This document shows, piece after piece, positions 23,641 through 35,335 of a DNA stretch of 64,000 nucleotides. This DNA is from Mytilisepta virgata (Eukaryota > Mollusca > Bivalvia > Mytilida > Mytilidae): the NCBI GenBank assembly GCA_028015205.1, contig JAPWFG010000025.1:62001-126000 (forward strand). The letters are read 5' to 3'. Made by a program: the position numbers and the translations under genes. Numbering within the stretch: position 1 is the first letter of the stretch; the number at the start of each line of letters is the position of its first letter. The notes beneath the pieces are model-generated. The model searched no databases, was not told where the DNA came from, and saw only the letters and a list, made by a program, of their open reading frames with translations.

Positions 23641-24465
23641 ACCTCTTTAAATATTCTCAGATGTCTTTCTTCAAATTCTCATGTAAGAGAGATATATGAT
23701 TTATTTTCACCCCGAAATAATGGTTGATTAAACATTCCACTACTGTACATTGTGGCTTCTGATTGGTTACTTCCATAGATCACTGGGTGATGATGCTTCT
23801 AAGATAACCCTTATAAGTGATGTCGCAAAGTTGGATAAATATAGAATATAAAAATCAAATTTGTAATACAGATATTCCTAAGTGTACAATGTACATGTAA
23901 AAGATACACATTTATGAAGATACTTGGGAAAAGCATTCAAACTAACACCCTTATCGTATTTTCAAACTGCATGTCCACTGAGTTCCTCAGAGCCCCATAC
24001 AACACTTTCAGAAGAAATGTGAATTGAAACTAAATATCCAAAATAAAACAACTCTAAAATATACATGATACAACGAACAACATTATTGTGAACTGATGCA
24101 GGTACATAAAACATGTTTGCTCTCAATGTTGTTTTATTTACTTTCTATACGCTACACTGGTTAGATAATCGAAATTACCATACATATACATGTAAATAAA
24201 ATCATTGTATAACAGGCTATCACATCGTCCATAAGATTTGTTGATACATAGATGACTTACAATGAATGATGGGAATACAGAGTGACTGTCACATGTCCAC
24301 TTTCACATAATTTGACATCGGATTCATTTTCTAGGAATTTTTCGGGCCATGAAGCATCCTGAACACATGCAATCTCCTTCTAAGAATAAAATCATTTCTG
24401 TTTTATGATCGCCATTGAACTAATAATTTACATATAACTTGGTATTATATATGAAATCGTCTTTG
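23641..24465. other. Unannotated part of the large intron
   Basis: No exon, repeat or hairpin could be supported here. Confidence 0.5.
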
Positions 24466-26093
24466 ATTTTTAGCTCACCTGACCCAAAGGGTCAAATGAG
24501 CTATTCTCATCACTTGGCGTCCGTCGTCCGTTGTCCGTTGTCCGTTAACTTTTACAAAAATCTTCTCCTCTGAAACTACTGGGCCAAATTGAACCAAACT
24601 TGGCCACAAGCATCATTAGGGTATCTAGTTTAAAAAATGTGTCCGATGACCCCGCCTGCCAACCAACATGGCCGACATGGCTAAAAATAGAACATAGGGG
24701 TAAACTGCAGTTTTTGTCTTATATCTCAAAAACTAAAGCAATTAGAGCAAAACTGACAGGGGTAAAAAAGACGAATCGGTCAACCCTTTGTTGGGTTATT
24801 GCCCCTGAATTGTTAATTTTAAGGAAATTTTGCAGTTTTAGGTTATTATCTTGAATATTATTATGGATAAAGACAAATTGTAAACATCAAAAATGTTCAA
24901 CAAAGTAAGATCTACAAAAAAGTCAACATGACCAAAATCATTGATTGACCCCTTATAGGAGTTTTTGCCCTTTAAAGATGGCATCCAGCATAAACTTTCC
25001 TTTAAAGATCTTTTCCTCTCAAACCACTAGGCCAATTTAGAACAAACTTTGGTGGAATGGTCCTTGGGTGGCCCCCTTCTAAAATTATGTCTGGCATCCC
25101 TGACTTCCAACTGACATGGCTGCTGTTATTAAAAATAGAAAAAAAGGGGGGGAGGTGAATTTTAAAAATCTTCTTATATGAAACTACAATTCCAGTTGGA
25201 ACCAAAGTTGGCAGTAATGGTTCTTAGGAGGTTCTCTTTCAGGTATATGTCCAATGACCCATACTGTTAACCAAGATGGCCGCCACAGCCGAACTTAGTT
25301 TAACATAGGGCCCTATGGGAAAATTCATTGAAAAATCTTCTTGTCTGAAACCACTTGACATATTGGAGGAGGACTTGGCAGCATTGGTCCTTAGGAGGTC
25401 CATTTCAGAAATGTGTCTGATTTCGTGGACTGTGAACCAAGATGGCCGCCACAGCAAAACTTAGTTTAACATAGGACGTACCCTATGGGAAATTCACTCA
25501 AAAATCTTCTCGTCTGAAACCACTAAGCCAATTAGAATTAGACTTTGTAGCAATGGTCCTTAGATGGTCCTCTTTCAGAATTTTGTGCGATGACCCAGAC
25601 TGTCAACCAAGATGGCCGCCACACCCGAACTTTTTTTAACATAGGGCCCTATGGAAAAATTCATTGAAAAATCTTCTTGTCTGAAACCACTTGACATATT
25701 GGAGCCAGACTCGGCAGCATTGGTCCTTAGGAGGTCATCTTTCAGAAATATGTCCGATCACCCGGATTGTCAACCAAGATGGCTGCCACACCGACCTTTG
25801 TTAAATATTGGACCCTATAGGAAAAATTCATTTAGAAATCTTCTTGTCTGAAACCGCTTAGCCAGTTGGAACAAGACTTAGCAGAAATGGTCCTTAGATG
25901 GTTCTCTTTTAGAAATATATCCGATGACCTGGACTGGCAACCAAGATGACTGCCACAGCTGAAATTAGTTTAACATAGAATCCTATAAAAAAAAAACCAG
26001 CCAAATTGACTGCAACACTTAAATTTTTAGGTCTGCTCAAGGTGTAAAGTTAAATCCAGGTGAGCGATACAGGCTCTTGAGAGCCTCTAGTTT
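24466..26093 (+). repeat. R1 repeat, near full length
   Basis: The 5' end is ATTTTTAGCTCACCTGACCC, pairing with GGGTCAAATGAGC. The GTCCGTCGTCCG tract follows. At least five internal modules of about 170-180 bp (25000-25990) carry the phrases TCTTCTTGTCTGAAACCACT and ACCAAGATGGCCGCCACA and the block around ACATAGGGCCCTATGGG. It ends GGTGAGCGATACAGG, hairpin GGCTCTTGAGAGCC, TCTAGTTT. Small open frames on both strands are repeat shadows. Confidence 0.85.
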
Positions 26094-26094
26094 A

Positions 26095-26217
26095 TAAGAC
26101 TATAAGTCTATGTGGACCATAGGTCTAATTGATACTTTCTCCATAGACTTATAATTGTAAAATGGTCATTTTAAAGTAAAAAAGTCTCGACATATAGGAA
26201 GGAAAATACAGTATATG
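26095..26217. mobile_element. Second copy of the ATACTGTATTTT MITE (inverted)
   Basis: This is the inverse of 6953-7073: it shares ACTATAAGTCTATG, CCATAGACTTATAA and a terminal AAAATACAGTATA. The end nearest R1 is incomplete. Confidence 0.5.
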
Positions 26218-26796
26218 TAATTCCGCTGTTGAATACACTGTGTCACATTTTAAAAAACACAACTTTGTAGTTTAGTTATTATAAGTTCTCCAGTTTTTTT
26301 TTCACACCAGGTCTCATCAAATGGTATCATGTTTAAAAAAGTTTAAAACTTCACTGGATCTTGGATTGACGCACATATCAATAAATGACAGTAAAAATGT
26401 TTATCTGCTACATTTCTCAGGCCAACATCACAAATTCAATTAGAATTCAGGGCATCTCTTCAAATTTATCAAAATATTTAAATTTTGGTTGTTGTACTTG
26501 TTTTCAATACTGATTTCTGTAAATAAAATAATCGGATTGAATATATTTGGTTGCCATAAACCAATTTTTAAATATGCCTACTGTAAGAAGTAGTAAATGG
26601 TGTAATTTTTACCATATCACTATAAAATATAATACTGACAGAAATTTTAAAAACTGAAAGGTCGTGGCCGTAGCATCACCCTATCTGGTTGTGTCTCAGA
26701 TGTATTTTGAAATAAACAACAAATGTTTTGCAGGAATGGTACAGCTAACCGTTTACTACAAAAAGTAATATGTAAATTTCGTTTATTTCAGGTTTC
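26218..26796. other. Unannotated part of the large intron
   Basis: AT-rich, with no supported feature. Confidence 0.5.
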
Positions 26797-27793
26797 ATTT
26801 TTATACGAGCGCAAAATTTTTGCGGTCGTATATTGGTATGACGTTGGCGTCGTCGTCGTCCGAAGACATTTGGTTTTCGCACTATAACTTTAGTATAAGT
26901 TAATAGAAATCTATGAAATTTAAACACAAGGTTTATGACCACAAAAGGAAGGTTGGGATTGTTTTTGGGAGTTTTGGTCCCAACAGTTTAGGAATTAGGG
27001 GCTAAAAAGAGCCCAAATAAGCATTTTTCTTGGTTTTTGCACAATAACTTTAGTATAAGTAAATAGAAATCTATGAAATTTAAACACAAGGTTTATGACC
27101 ACAAAAGGAAGATTGGGATTGATTTTGGGAGTTTTGGTCCCAACAGTTTAGGAATTATGGGCCAAAAGGATCCAAAATAAACTTTGTTTGATTTCATCGA
27201 AAATTGAACTATTGGGGTTCTTTGATATGCCGAATCTAACCGTGTATTTAGATTCTTAATTTTTGGTCCCGTTTTCAAATTGGTCTACATTAAGGTCCAA
27301 AGGGTCCAAAAATAAACTTAGTTTGATTTTAACAAAAATTGAATTCTTGGGGTTCTTTGATATGCTGAATCTAAACATGTACTTAGTTTTTTTATTATGG
27401 GCCCAGTTTTCAAGTTGGTCCAAATCAGGGTCCAAACATTAAACTTTGTTTGATCCATGACTATGATGTCATTTTCTATTTTAATACGTTTATGGTGTAT
27501 TTAAATGGGCTGTTATGGTTGCAAAGTATAAAGAAATGGGGGGGGATTTGAAAACAAAATTTGAGGAGGGAGAGTAAATGAGAAATTGGATAGGGGGGCA
27601 ATTTTTTTCTCATTTCATATTTCATAAATTAAAAAGAAAATTTCAAATTTTTTTTAGCAGAAAAAGGGTTGGGGGGGGGGGAGGTTACAAAAAATGTTAT
27701 TGTTTTTTTTTGTTTTTTTTGGGGAAGAGGGGGGGGGGTCAATGTGCAACTTCATACTGTATTGCACAAAAGCTAAAAAAGGGGTAAATTATT

Positions 27794-27824
<31 letters not shown>

Positions 27825-28825
27825 GGCAATTCTCCACAGCATATTGTATTGCACAAGAAGCAAAAAATTGAATATAAATTCAAATCATATGACCAATTCT
27901 AAGTTCTTTGATTTCAGTTATTCTGTATCAGAAACCTATTATGTGTCAAATATTTCAAGAAATTTTCAATTGCACAGTATTGCGCAATAGCAAGGAATCT
28001 TCAATTGCACAATATTGCGCAATAGCAAGAAATTGATATGTGTGCCCTTTTATCAAAACTTTATTATTAACAAATTCCATTGGAAATTTGCCAATAACTT
28101 TAGTTTAATGAACTTCATTGGAAATTTGCCAATATAAAATGTGCTGATGAAGCTTTTTTGTTTATCTCATCTAAACCGCTTTTAAATTATGTATATTTAA
28201 CATTTGCCATCCATGACTATGATGTCATTTTCTATTTTAATACGTTTATGGTGTATTTAAATGGGCTGTTATGGTTGCAAAGTATAAAGAAATGGGGGGG
28301 GGGGGGGGAGAATTTGAAAACAAACTTTAAGGGGGGTAAATGAGAAATTGGGAAGGGGGGCAATTTTTTTCTCATTTCATATTTCATAAATTAAAAAGAA
28401 AATTTCAAATTTTTTTTAGCAAAAAATGGGGGGGGGGGGGGGGGGGGGGGATGGGGGTTACAATAAATTTTGTTTTTTGTTTTTTTTTTGGGAGGGGGAT
28501 CAATGTGCAACTTCATAGTGTATTGCACAAAAGCTAAAAAGGGGTAAATTTTTTTTTTTTTTGGGAAGGGGGCAATTCTCCACAGCATATTGTATTGCAA
28601 AAGAAGCAAAAAATTGAATATAAATTCAAATCATATGACCAATTCTAAGTTCTTTGATTTTAGTTATCCTGTGTCAGAAACCTATTATGTGTCAAATATT
28701 TAATAACACGGTACAATCCAAATTCAGACCTGTATCAAGTGCGAATATTGTGTCCATTTTTGCCCCAATTGTTCAGGGTTGGAGCTCTGCGGTCGTATCC
28801 AGCTGCGCTCAGCGAAGCAATTTAT
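26797..28825 (+). repeat. R3 repeat (ACGAGCGCAAAA family) with poly-G tracts
   Basis: The 5' end is ACGAGCGCAAAATTTTTGCG followed by GTCGTA, a perfect hairpin, then GTTGGCGTCGTCGTCG. Modules with CTTTAGTATAAGT repeat at about 26890 and 27050. A block of about 757 bp is duplicated in tandem (about 27450-28205 and 28207-28700), each copy containing long G runs. The 3' end is GCTCTGCGGTCGTATCCAGC then TGCGCTCAGCGAAGC. A second 3' end is at 58350-58402. The open frames here are shadows of the G/C runs. Confidence 0.75.
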
Positions 28826-28861
28826 TCGTTTGTATGTTCTTAAATACTGTGTAGACGGTTT

Positions 28862-29256
28862 AATTCCTAGTTTAACCAAAACTTACCTTGGTTAAAGTTG
28901 AAGGTTGAACAAAATTCTAAGGAGTCGTTGTACTACTGAAGGGCTAATATGAGATGCGCGCGACGGTGTAACTAATCAGACTTCACAGTAGGCCTTGTGG
29001 AGTGCACCAGGTCAGTAAAACCAAAGAGTTTGCATCTTCTAGTGATGTTACCAATCAATCTTGGCATACTGTATAGTGAGAGTTTCAATTTTAATTAGAT
29101 TGATTACCCATTAATGTCATTATGATAATCATGGTTAAACAACATACATAGGGACCGGGAGGGAGGGCATATTAGCCCTTCAGTAGTACTACGACTCCTT
29201 AGAATTTTGTTCAACCTTCAACTTTAACCAAGGTAAGTTTCGGTTAAACTAGGAAT
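28862..29256. mobile_element. Foldback with 90-bp inverted arms related to DIRS ends
   Basis: The left arm (from ATTCCTAGTTTAACCAAAAC) and right arm (ending GGTTAAACTAGGAAT) are inverted copies of about 90 bp, differing at very few positions. The inner part of each arm (CTAAGGAGTCGTTGTACTAC and onward to ATGAGATGCGCGCGACGG) resembles the outer end of the adjacent DIRS element (CTAAGTCGTCGTACTACTTC, ATGAGATGTGCGCGCCGG). It abuts that element directly. Confidence 0.65.
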
Positions 29257-29603
29257 TCTAAGTTGTCGAACTACTTCCAGTCTACTATGAGTATTCAAAG
29301 CATGTGTCACTTCACAAGGCAAATTAATTAAGAATTTAGATAATACAACCTGTATTATGGTGAAAAAATAAATCAGTCAATACATATACAATTCACATAT
29401 GTTAAAGACGAAATTAGTCCTATCAATCCTTCAAAAATTAACTGTTCATCAAAAAACAAATCAGTTATCACTGAAAATTAACTGTTCATCAAAAAGAAAT
29501 CAGTTATCCCTCAAAAATTAACTGTTCATCAAAAACCAAATCAGTTATCACTGAAAATTAGGTTCAGCAAGATATCAAATATAGCACAAAATACAATTAA
29601 CAA

Positions 29604-30510
29604 TCATCGCAACACAGCCGTTTGATAATCAACACTTTCAATAGGTTTGTCATAAAATTTTGCAAAGGTATTTGCTTTAGACCATCCAACAAATTTTAAT
29701 ATTGTATCTACTGAAATGGTCAACTTGGCTTTCGACACAGAAGAAGCTCTTATACTATGCGGCGAGAACTGTTTAATGTTTATTCCTGCTCTACTCATAA
29801 CCGTCTTAAGCCACCGACTTAAAATTACTTTTGGTAACTGCGTTATGTGGCTTCACGTAACTCAAATATAAACATGTGTTGTTGTTTCTTATATTCTCAG
29901 TTCTTTTGAGATATTCTTTCAATACGGTTATACAACATAATTGACGGTCAGGTGGATACGCTTTTAATTCTACAACAGGAATGTTTTTACCAGGTCTTGA
30001 TTGCTTCAATACATCGCTGTAATGTAGTAAATAGGAATGTGTTCCTTTCACCATGCCTTTAATAGACAATAAATGAAGTGACTGCGTTCTTCCGGCTAGA
30101 ACTAAACATAATAGCATGGCCAATTTTAAAGTCAGATCTTTCAGAGATATATATTTCACTGGAGACATTGTTCTTAGTTTATTCAAGACTATTGAAACAT
30201 CCCATGTTATTGAATATTTTGAAACAGACGGTCTCAAATTGTAAATCCCTTTCAGAAATCGGATCACAATAGGATGAGCACCAATACTAAGTCCATCAAA
30301 GACAAGTCCAAACGCTGATAATGCTGAACATGCAGTATTAATTGCAGAATAACTTAGTCCATTTTAAAATAACATTGTTAGAAAATCTAAACATTGACTC
30401 AAAGTACTTTGAAATGCCTTTCACAACAGAATCGAAACCACTTGCAAATGTACGTTCCATATTGTTTCTTTGTGGAATCTCTCCACAAAGCCATGATCAT
30501 AGTGGTTGTG
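29604..30510 (-). pseudogene. DIRS tyrosine recombinase, frameshifted
   Basis: The - strand reads LWRDSTKKQYGTYICKWFRF (N-terminal core-binding part), then SYSAINTACSALSAFG, then SITWDVSIVL. The catalytic domain follows with R in LVLAGRTQSLHLL, HSIR in FSPHSIRASS, the GW pair in KFVGWSKANT, and the nucleophilic Tyr in FAKFYDKP. The R-HxxR-W-Y set is therefore intact at residue level. The reading frame is broken near 30410 and near 29806. The enzyme would integrate a circular DNA copy. DIRS recombinases are usually around 300-350 residues, which fits the span. Confidence 0.85.
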
Positions 30511-30514
30511 TTTT

Positions 30515-30947
30515 CAGAAAAGTTTCTGTTTTCATAATATTGCCGGACACAAGACATGCCATTAAAGTCAGTTTATGATGAAGTGGATGTTCCTTGTTCG
30601 TGTTCGGAATCGTTAGAAGATTGTCCATTACTGGCAAGATGATCGGATTGTCTATTAACAACTGTAGTAAGTCCGCATACCAACTCTGAGTCGGCCAAAT
30701 TGGTGTGATTATCAAACACTGTTCTGTCCTGTCTCGTCGCAGTTTCTGTACAACTTTGCCCAGGAGGCTAAAAGGTGGAAAAACATAAATATAAATATCT
30801 GACCATGAAATAGAAAAAGCATCAATAATATCAGATCCAGGATCTGGCTTCCAAGATGCATACTTTCTAATTGTGTATTTAACCTGGTGGCAAAAAGATC
30901 AATATAGGGCACACCCCAAATTTTTGACAAACTATGAAAAACCTTAT
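30515..30947 (-). pseudogene. DIRS region between RNase H and recombinase (IDLFATRLN domain)
   Basis: The - strand encodes SKIWGVPYIDLFATRLN, then in a shifted frame ASWKPDPGSDIIDAFSISW, then ITPIWPTQSWYADLLQLL. In DIRS-type polyproteins this block follows RNase H. A frameshift lies near 30870 and another near 30720. It was separated from RNase H by the 3.4-kb insertion at 30952-34363. Confidence 0.75.
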
Positions 30948-31789
30948 TTAAGGTGGATCCCTATAGATATAGCTTTTTTTTTCTACCCAATGAATTTTTC
31001 TAAAATTTTGCATAAACATACTTTGCATTGACCTCTTTTAAAATTTGATTAAAAAATAGCATGTCACCAGGTTCGTTTCCATGGTAACGGTATCCAAAGT
31101 TGGAATTTCCATTGTAGTATTAATAAATACATACCCGAAGTAATAATTGTGGATTTTTTTTAGAGCCTTTGAAAGTAAAATGACAGTTTGTTCTGCCGTT
31201 ATCACATACATACTGTTTAAAAAGTAAATAGAACACAAATAATGGCATTGGTAAGCATATCTATTAATTTCTGACCTAATGCATTCACCATAGCAACACA
31301 CAAAAAACGAAGATTTCTGTAAAAATTTCTGTTTTCCTTGAATTTCCAAAAACTTGGTTCAATGAATTTTTTTTAAAAATTGACAATTGATAGTCCAAAC
31401 AATGTGCTTTCAAATAATAAACAGAAATATATGGGTCACCAGACTATTTTGGGAACTATATACATGTTTGTTACACCATGGAAACAGAAATAAATGGCAT
31501 TTTTCTATCTAAATTTATAATTATGTACAGACTGTGGCATATATGGTGATTTTTTTCTTAAACATGCATAATTTTATTGGATATTTATAATGTGAGAATC
31601 AAATAAAAGATATTTTAAATTTCTGTCAACATTTGGTTACCATGACAACAGGTGAGAAGCGTGAAAATCCAGATTTATATACACATATATGACTATTTAC
31701 AAATACCATGATTTCAGAGGTTACAACAAAGTAACTCTGTTAATGTAAACAATTCACAATAATGTGGGTTGTAAAAACTAGAAAGCTGT

Positions 31790-33215
31790 ACTGTCGGAAT
31801 CGACAGTGATCACTGCACCCACTGTAAATATTTTGGCCACTTCCTATAGTCAAAAATATAAAACCTTATTCCCATCCTAAAATAGTATGCAATCATTCTA
31901 TAATAAAGAAATTAAATCCATAAGGGACGAGATCAAAAGTTCAATGTAGGATAAAAAAACTTAATTCACATAGTTTTTTCACTGACCCCCAACCCCCTCT
32001 TAACTAAATTTGGGAAAAATTGATTGACTAATATGGGCATATGCTTTGAAAATATACTTTATGTATCATGGGTCCTGTTTTTCCTCAACAATGTATGTTT
32101 GTTCTGTATATTGACTTGACATCACTTTTAAAAAATATTGGAAAAAAGTGATGTGTATTTTTAGTATGCATCAAAAGAGGCACTGTTAAATTATAATTTT
32201 ATACATATCATTGAAAATTCATGATCGATAAAGTGTTTGAAGGCGTAGATACTATGATTGATTTCGCCCCAATACTCTCGGTCAAAAATTTGCTTTTCGC
32301 TACGATTTGATGGCTTTTATATATCTGCTTTAAAAGTCCAAACATACGTTAAGGCCGAACTTGAATCTGAATTTTTCAATCTATAAATCGATGTAGGATA
32401 ACAAAACTTAGTGATTTTTACCGCCCCCCCCCCCCCCCCCCCCCCGGCCAAAAATGGCATGTTAACATCCCATAAATTGATTAAAAAACTATGTTAGTGT
32501 GAGCAAAGCTCGGCAAAATGATGCCTCTTATAAGGTTAAGGATTTGTTAAGGGAACCCCAAAATATAAATCTAACAAAAATATAACATAGAAGGTGCTCT
32601 TTAGCATTATATGGTTTAGTTTCTGTTGGACTAAATTTCAGATATTCTTTTCTGAAACTACTTGACCAATGGATTCGAAAGCTCTCATGAATGATCACTG
32701 CATGGTTCTAAGCTGCCAATTGGAAAGCAAATATTGTCAGTGCCCGAATTAGTTAACATGGGCTTTTATGGTTTGTTAAATTTCCTATAACATTCTGTGT
32801 GTAGATGCACTATAAGGTTTTCAAAACTTGTTGCCCTCAGGGTTGAATTTTGAAAATTGGGAATTTAAGCTTGTGACCTAAACTCCTTTCATTTTGTGTA
32901 TTTAATTTCTGTACAGTATTGTCACACACTGTACAGAGATGTGCAATAAGATTTTAGAATTTTGATTTTCAAAAATTGGGGCCTTCAGGTATCAAATTTC
33001 TAAAATTGGGAATTATAAGCTGGTGACTGAAACTCTTCTTTCGTTTTTCATGTTATGCATTTTATTTCTATACAGTATTGTCATACACTGTATGCAGATT
33101 TATGCACAGTAAGGTTTTTGATTTTCCAAAAATTGGACCTGATTTCAAAGATATGATTCATGTGAGAGACTTGTGGGGATAGCTGTCTTTTCCGACTGCC
33201 TCAATCTAGTTTATA
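31790..33215 (+). repeat. R4 repeat with hairpin ends and an embedded E3 copy
   Basis: It starts CTGTCGGAATCGACAG followed by TGATCACTGCACCC, a perfect hairpin. It ends near 33215 with a decayed GTCTTTTCCGACTGCC. Its later part matches 59380-59705 (a GGAATTTAAGCTTGTGACC-like block). An E3 family copy begins at 31922 (AGGGACGAGATCAAAAGTTC) and gives the empty site for the SINE. A 22-bp C run lies at 32424-32445. Confidence 0.55.
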
Positions 33216-33528
33216 AAAAATATAAACTGTACACAATGTCCATTGACACCAAATTTTAACATGGATGTCAAACAAAATCCAGGGAGCAATACAGTCCCCT
33301 GTGACCCATGGTGACCCTCTAATTTTACTCATAACAGCTGGGTTGGTCCTATAAATCAGGGAAATAGATTATAATATCATATATTTCCTTGAAATATAGT
33401 GAAAGAAGACAATTTAGAAACTAGGTACATGTGACTGCCAGTGAAGTAAGCAAGACAGGTTTATGAATTTTGTGTGTGGGTTTCTGTTGTTGTATATAGT
33501 TGAACAAAATATGTCAGGATATTGTATC

Positions 33529-33619
33529 CACAGGCACTTTTTTCTGTTAAAAAATACCATATATCCTTATAATAACATAAGGATATATGGTATTTTTTTA
33601 ACAGAAACAAGTGCCTGTG
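33529..33619. repeat. 91-bp near-perfect palindrome
   Basis: Two arms of about 42 nt, starting CACAGGCACTT and ending AAGTGCCTGTG, flank a 6-nt loop AATAAC. The stem centre is CCATATATCCTTAT paired with ATAAGGATATATGG. Only a couple of positions fail to pair. It could be a tiny MITE, a cruciform or, if transcribed, a hairpin RNA precursor; the sequence does not decide. Confidence 0.85.
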
Positions 33620-34350
33620 TCTGCCATGGCCCCAAAACATGCCTATACTATGTAAAATACAACTCCTTAAAGTACAAACTGTTACAGAAGTAACTGATTA
33701 TTATCTGTTGTACGTCTTACATTTGCCATAATTTATATGAACACATAACATAAAGATTATTTTATCATTCCTCCTTGTCCTTGATTTGTGGTCTTTGACT
33801 GAAGAAATTGTACATAAAAATTCAACTCTCCAACCTACAGGCAACTGCAGATTACATTTAAACAGCAATGCACTGTAAGTAAAACAATTGAAACAAGCAT
33901 TGCTTTATAAATGGATTATTTTAACTCTTTTTGAGACCCTTATCTTGTGGATAAACTTCGACAGTGATTCACGCTGAACCATTTGTTTTGATGGGAGACG
34001 TTTGCGCTAGGGAAAAGAACGCAGGCGGAACATAATTACATAAAGCCCTTTGGTATTTCTTGACTTTACTTACACATGAGAATAATTCTTGGTTCAGTGT
34101 CTTAAGTGTTGCCAATTATTCAGTCAAATTATATAATTTTCTTAAAACTTTATTAAAATTAATGAATTTTGAAGCGGTTACTAAGGACAGTATTTAACTT
34201 TTTTAAAACTGTAATGCCGTAGAGAATGGGATCGACCAACACTAGACGACAACAAAACTGTTATCGCGAGATTGAAATATAGGCAATATATCCAATGACT
34301 AAAATCGGAAACCAGTCTTACATCAGTCAAATGGGGTTCTTTCCCTTGGT
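33620..34350. other. Unassigned part of the TTAA insertion
   Basis: No gene or repeat pairing was found. It leads into the right end GGTATCGGAAGTTACC. Confidence 0.4.
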
Positions 34351-34367
34351 ATCGGAAGTTACCTTAA

Positions 34368-34939
34368 CATCCATTCTATGTTTTCATTAAACCTTCTACT
34401 CTCCAAATCAGCAATATTTTCGGAAGATGGAATGTAATTTGCTGAAATCCAAATTTTGCGTTCAATACACCATGACGAAATTTGAAATGCTAAATTATTA
34501 CTCTCTACTGACCGAATACTGCCCATAGAATTTACATTTTCTATGGCACATGTATTGTCTATCCTTAATCCAACATGTATATTTCTGTTATTTTTGCAAA
34601 ATGACTTTAGGGCATAAAAAACTGCCAAAAGTTCTTAATAATTTATATGATTGCACATTTCTTTCATTCCATCTACCTCCAATTTTTTCTCCTTTATAAA
34701 CAGCACCCCAGCCAGCAAGACTGGCATCCGTGGTAATGACTATTTTTGGTGTACCATAATCAATGACTCTATATTGATCTTTCACATTCTCAATCCACCA
34801 TTTCAAATCACATTTCATTGAACTTATAATTTCTACCCTAGCATCAAAATTACCATGTGACATTTTTAAACCTTTAATTTTTTGTAACTCTAAACTAATT
34901 CTATAGTGAAGAGGCCCTTGTTCAACAGCAGGTATTACT
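34368..34939 (-). pseudogene. DIRS RNase H domain, frameshifted
   Basis: The - strand encodes IVITTDASLAGWGAVYKG (first catalytic Asp), GGRWNERN, then after a frame slip near 34625 MAVFYALKSFCKNN, and VGLRIDNTCAIENVNSMGS with a second conserved Asp. It ends SANYIPSSENIADLESRR, the usual RNase H C-terminal region. The MITE at 34940-35326 splits it from the reverse transcriptase. Confidence 0.8.
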
Positions 34940-35326
34940 TAATCTAATTAAAAACCGATCTCTCATCGCTCCCGTTTTCTGATATGTCGCGTGGGAGATC
35001 TAACGAAACCCGCTTTGAGGTCACATGTGAGTGACCTCCTAGGTGTGTCCTGTTCGACCAATGAAATTGCGACTTAGGCGATCTTGTAAGTTGATCGTGT
35101 GGTAAAGGGATGTAACTCATTTTATTAACGAAGAAATCGTCAGTCCCCAGAATTCATAAACTTTTTTGATTGGCTTATTGATAGGAAGTCAACTCATTTG
35201 CATGTCATTATAAATTCATAAGTTCCAGTTCTAACTCACATGTGACCTCAAAGCGGATTTCGTTAGATCTCCCACGCGACATATCAGAAAACGGGAGCGA
35301 TGAGAGATCAGTTTTTAATTAGATTG
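34940..35326. mobile_element. 387-bp MITE with long inverted repeats and 9-bp target duplication
   Basis: GGTATTACT is duplicated at 34931-34939 and 35327-35335. The inverted repeats are about 95 bp, starting TAATCTAATTAAAAACCGAT and running through GATATGTCGCGTGGGAGATC to ACATGTGAGT. A 9-bp duplication with long inverted repeats is the Mutator (MULE) pattern. It sits in the reverse transcriptase/RNase H reading frame, and removing it restores SVIPAVEQGPLHYR. Confidence 0.85.
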
Positions 35327-35335
35327 GGTATTACT

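Larger units (their letters stand above)
30952..34363. mobile_element. 3.4-kb insertion flanked by TTAA
   Basis: TTAA lies at both edges (30948-30951 and 34364-34367). Removing the insert and one TTAA restores the retrotransposon frame exactly at a conserved spot (EWML before, NKVFHSL after). The ends read GGTGGATCCC and, inverted, GGTAACTTCC, so the terminal repeats are weak. TTAA duplication is characteristic of piggyBac-type elements, but no transposase is seen. Its cargo is repeats: R4 from about 31790, an E3 copy at about 31922, an R1-like stretch at 32620-33320 and a palindrome at 33529-33619. Confidence 0.65.

Noticed and set aside
28340..28609. Gly- and Pro-rich small proteins around the poly-G runs
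   Set aside because: They are translations of homopolymers inside repeat R3.
31038..31349. A 103-codon open frame on the - strand
   Set aside because: It lies inside the TTAA-flanked insertion and has no recognisable domain or splice support.
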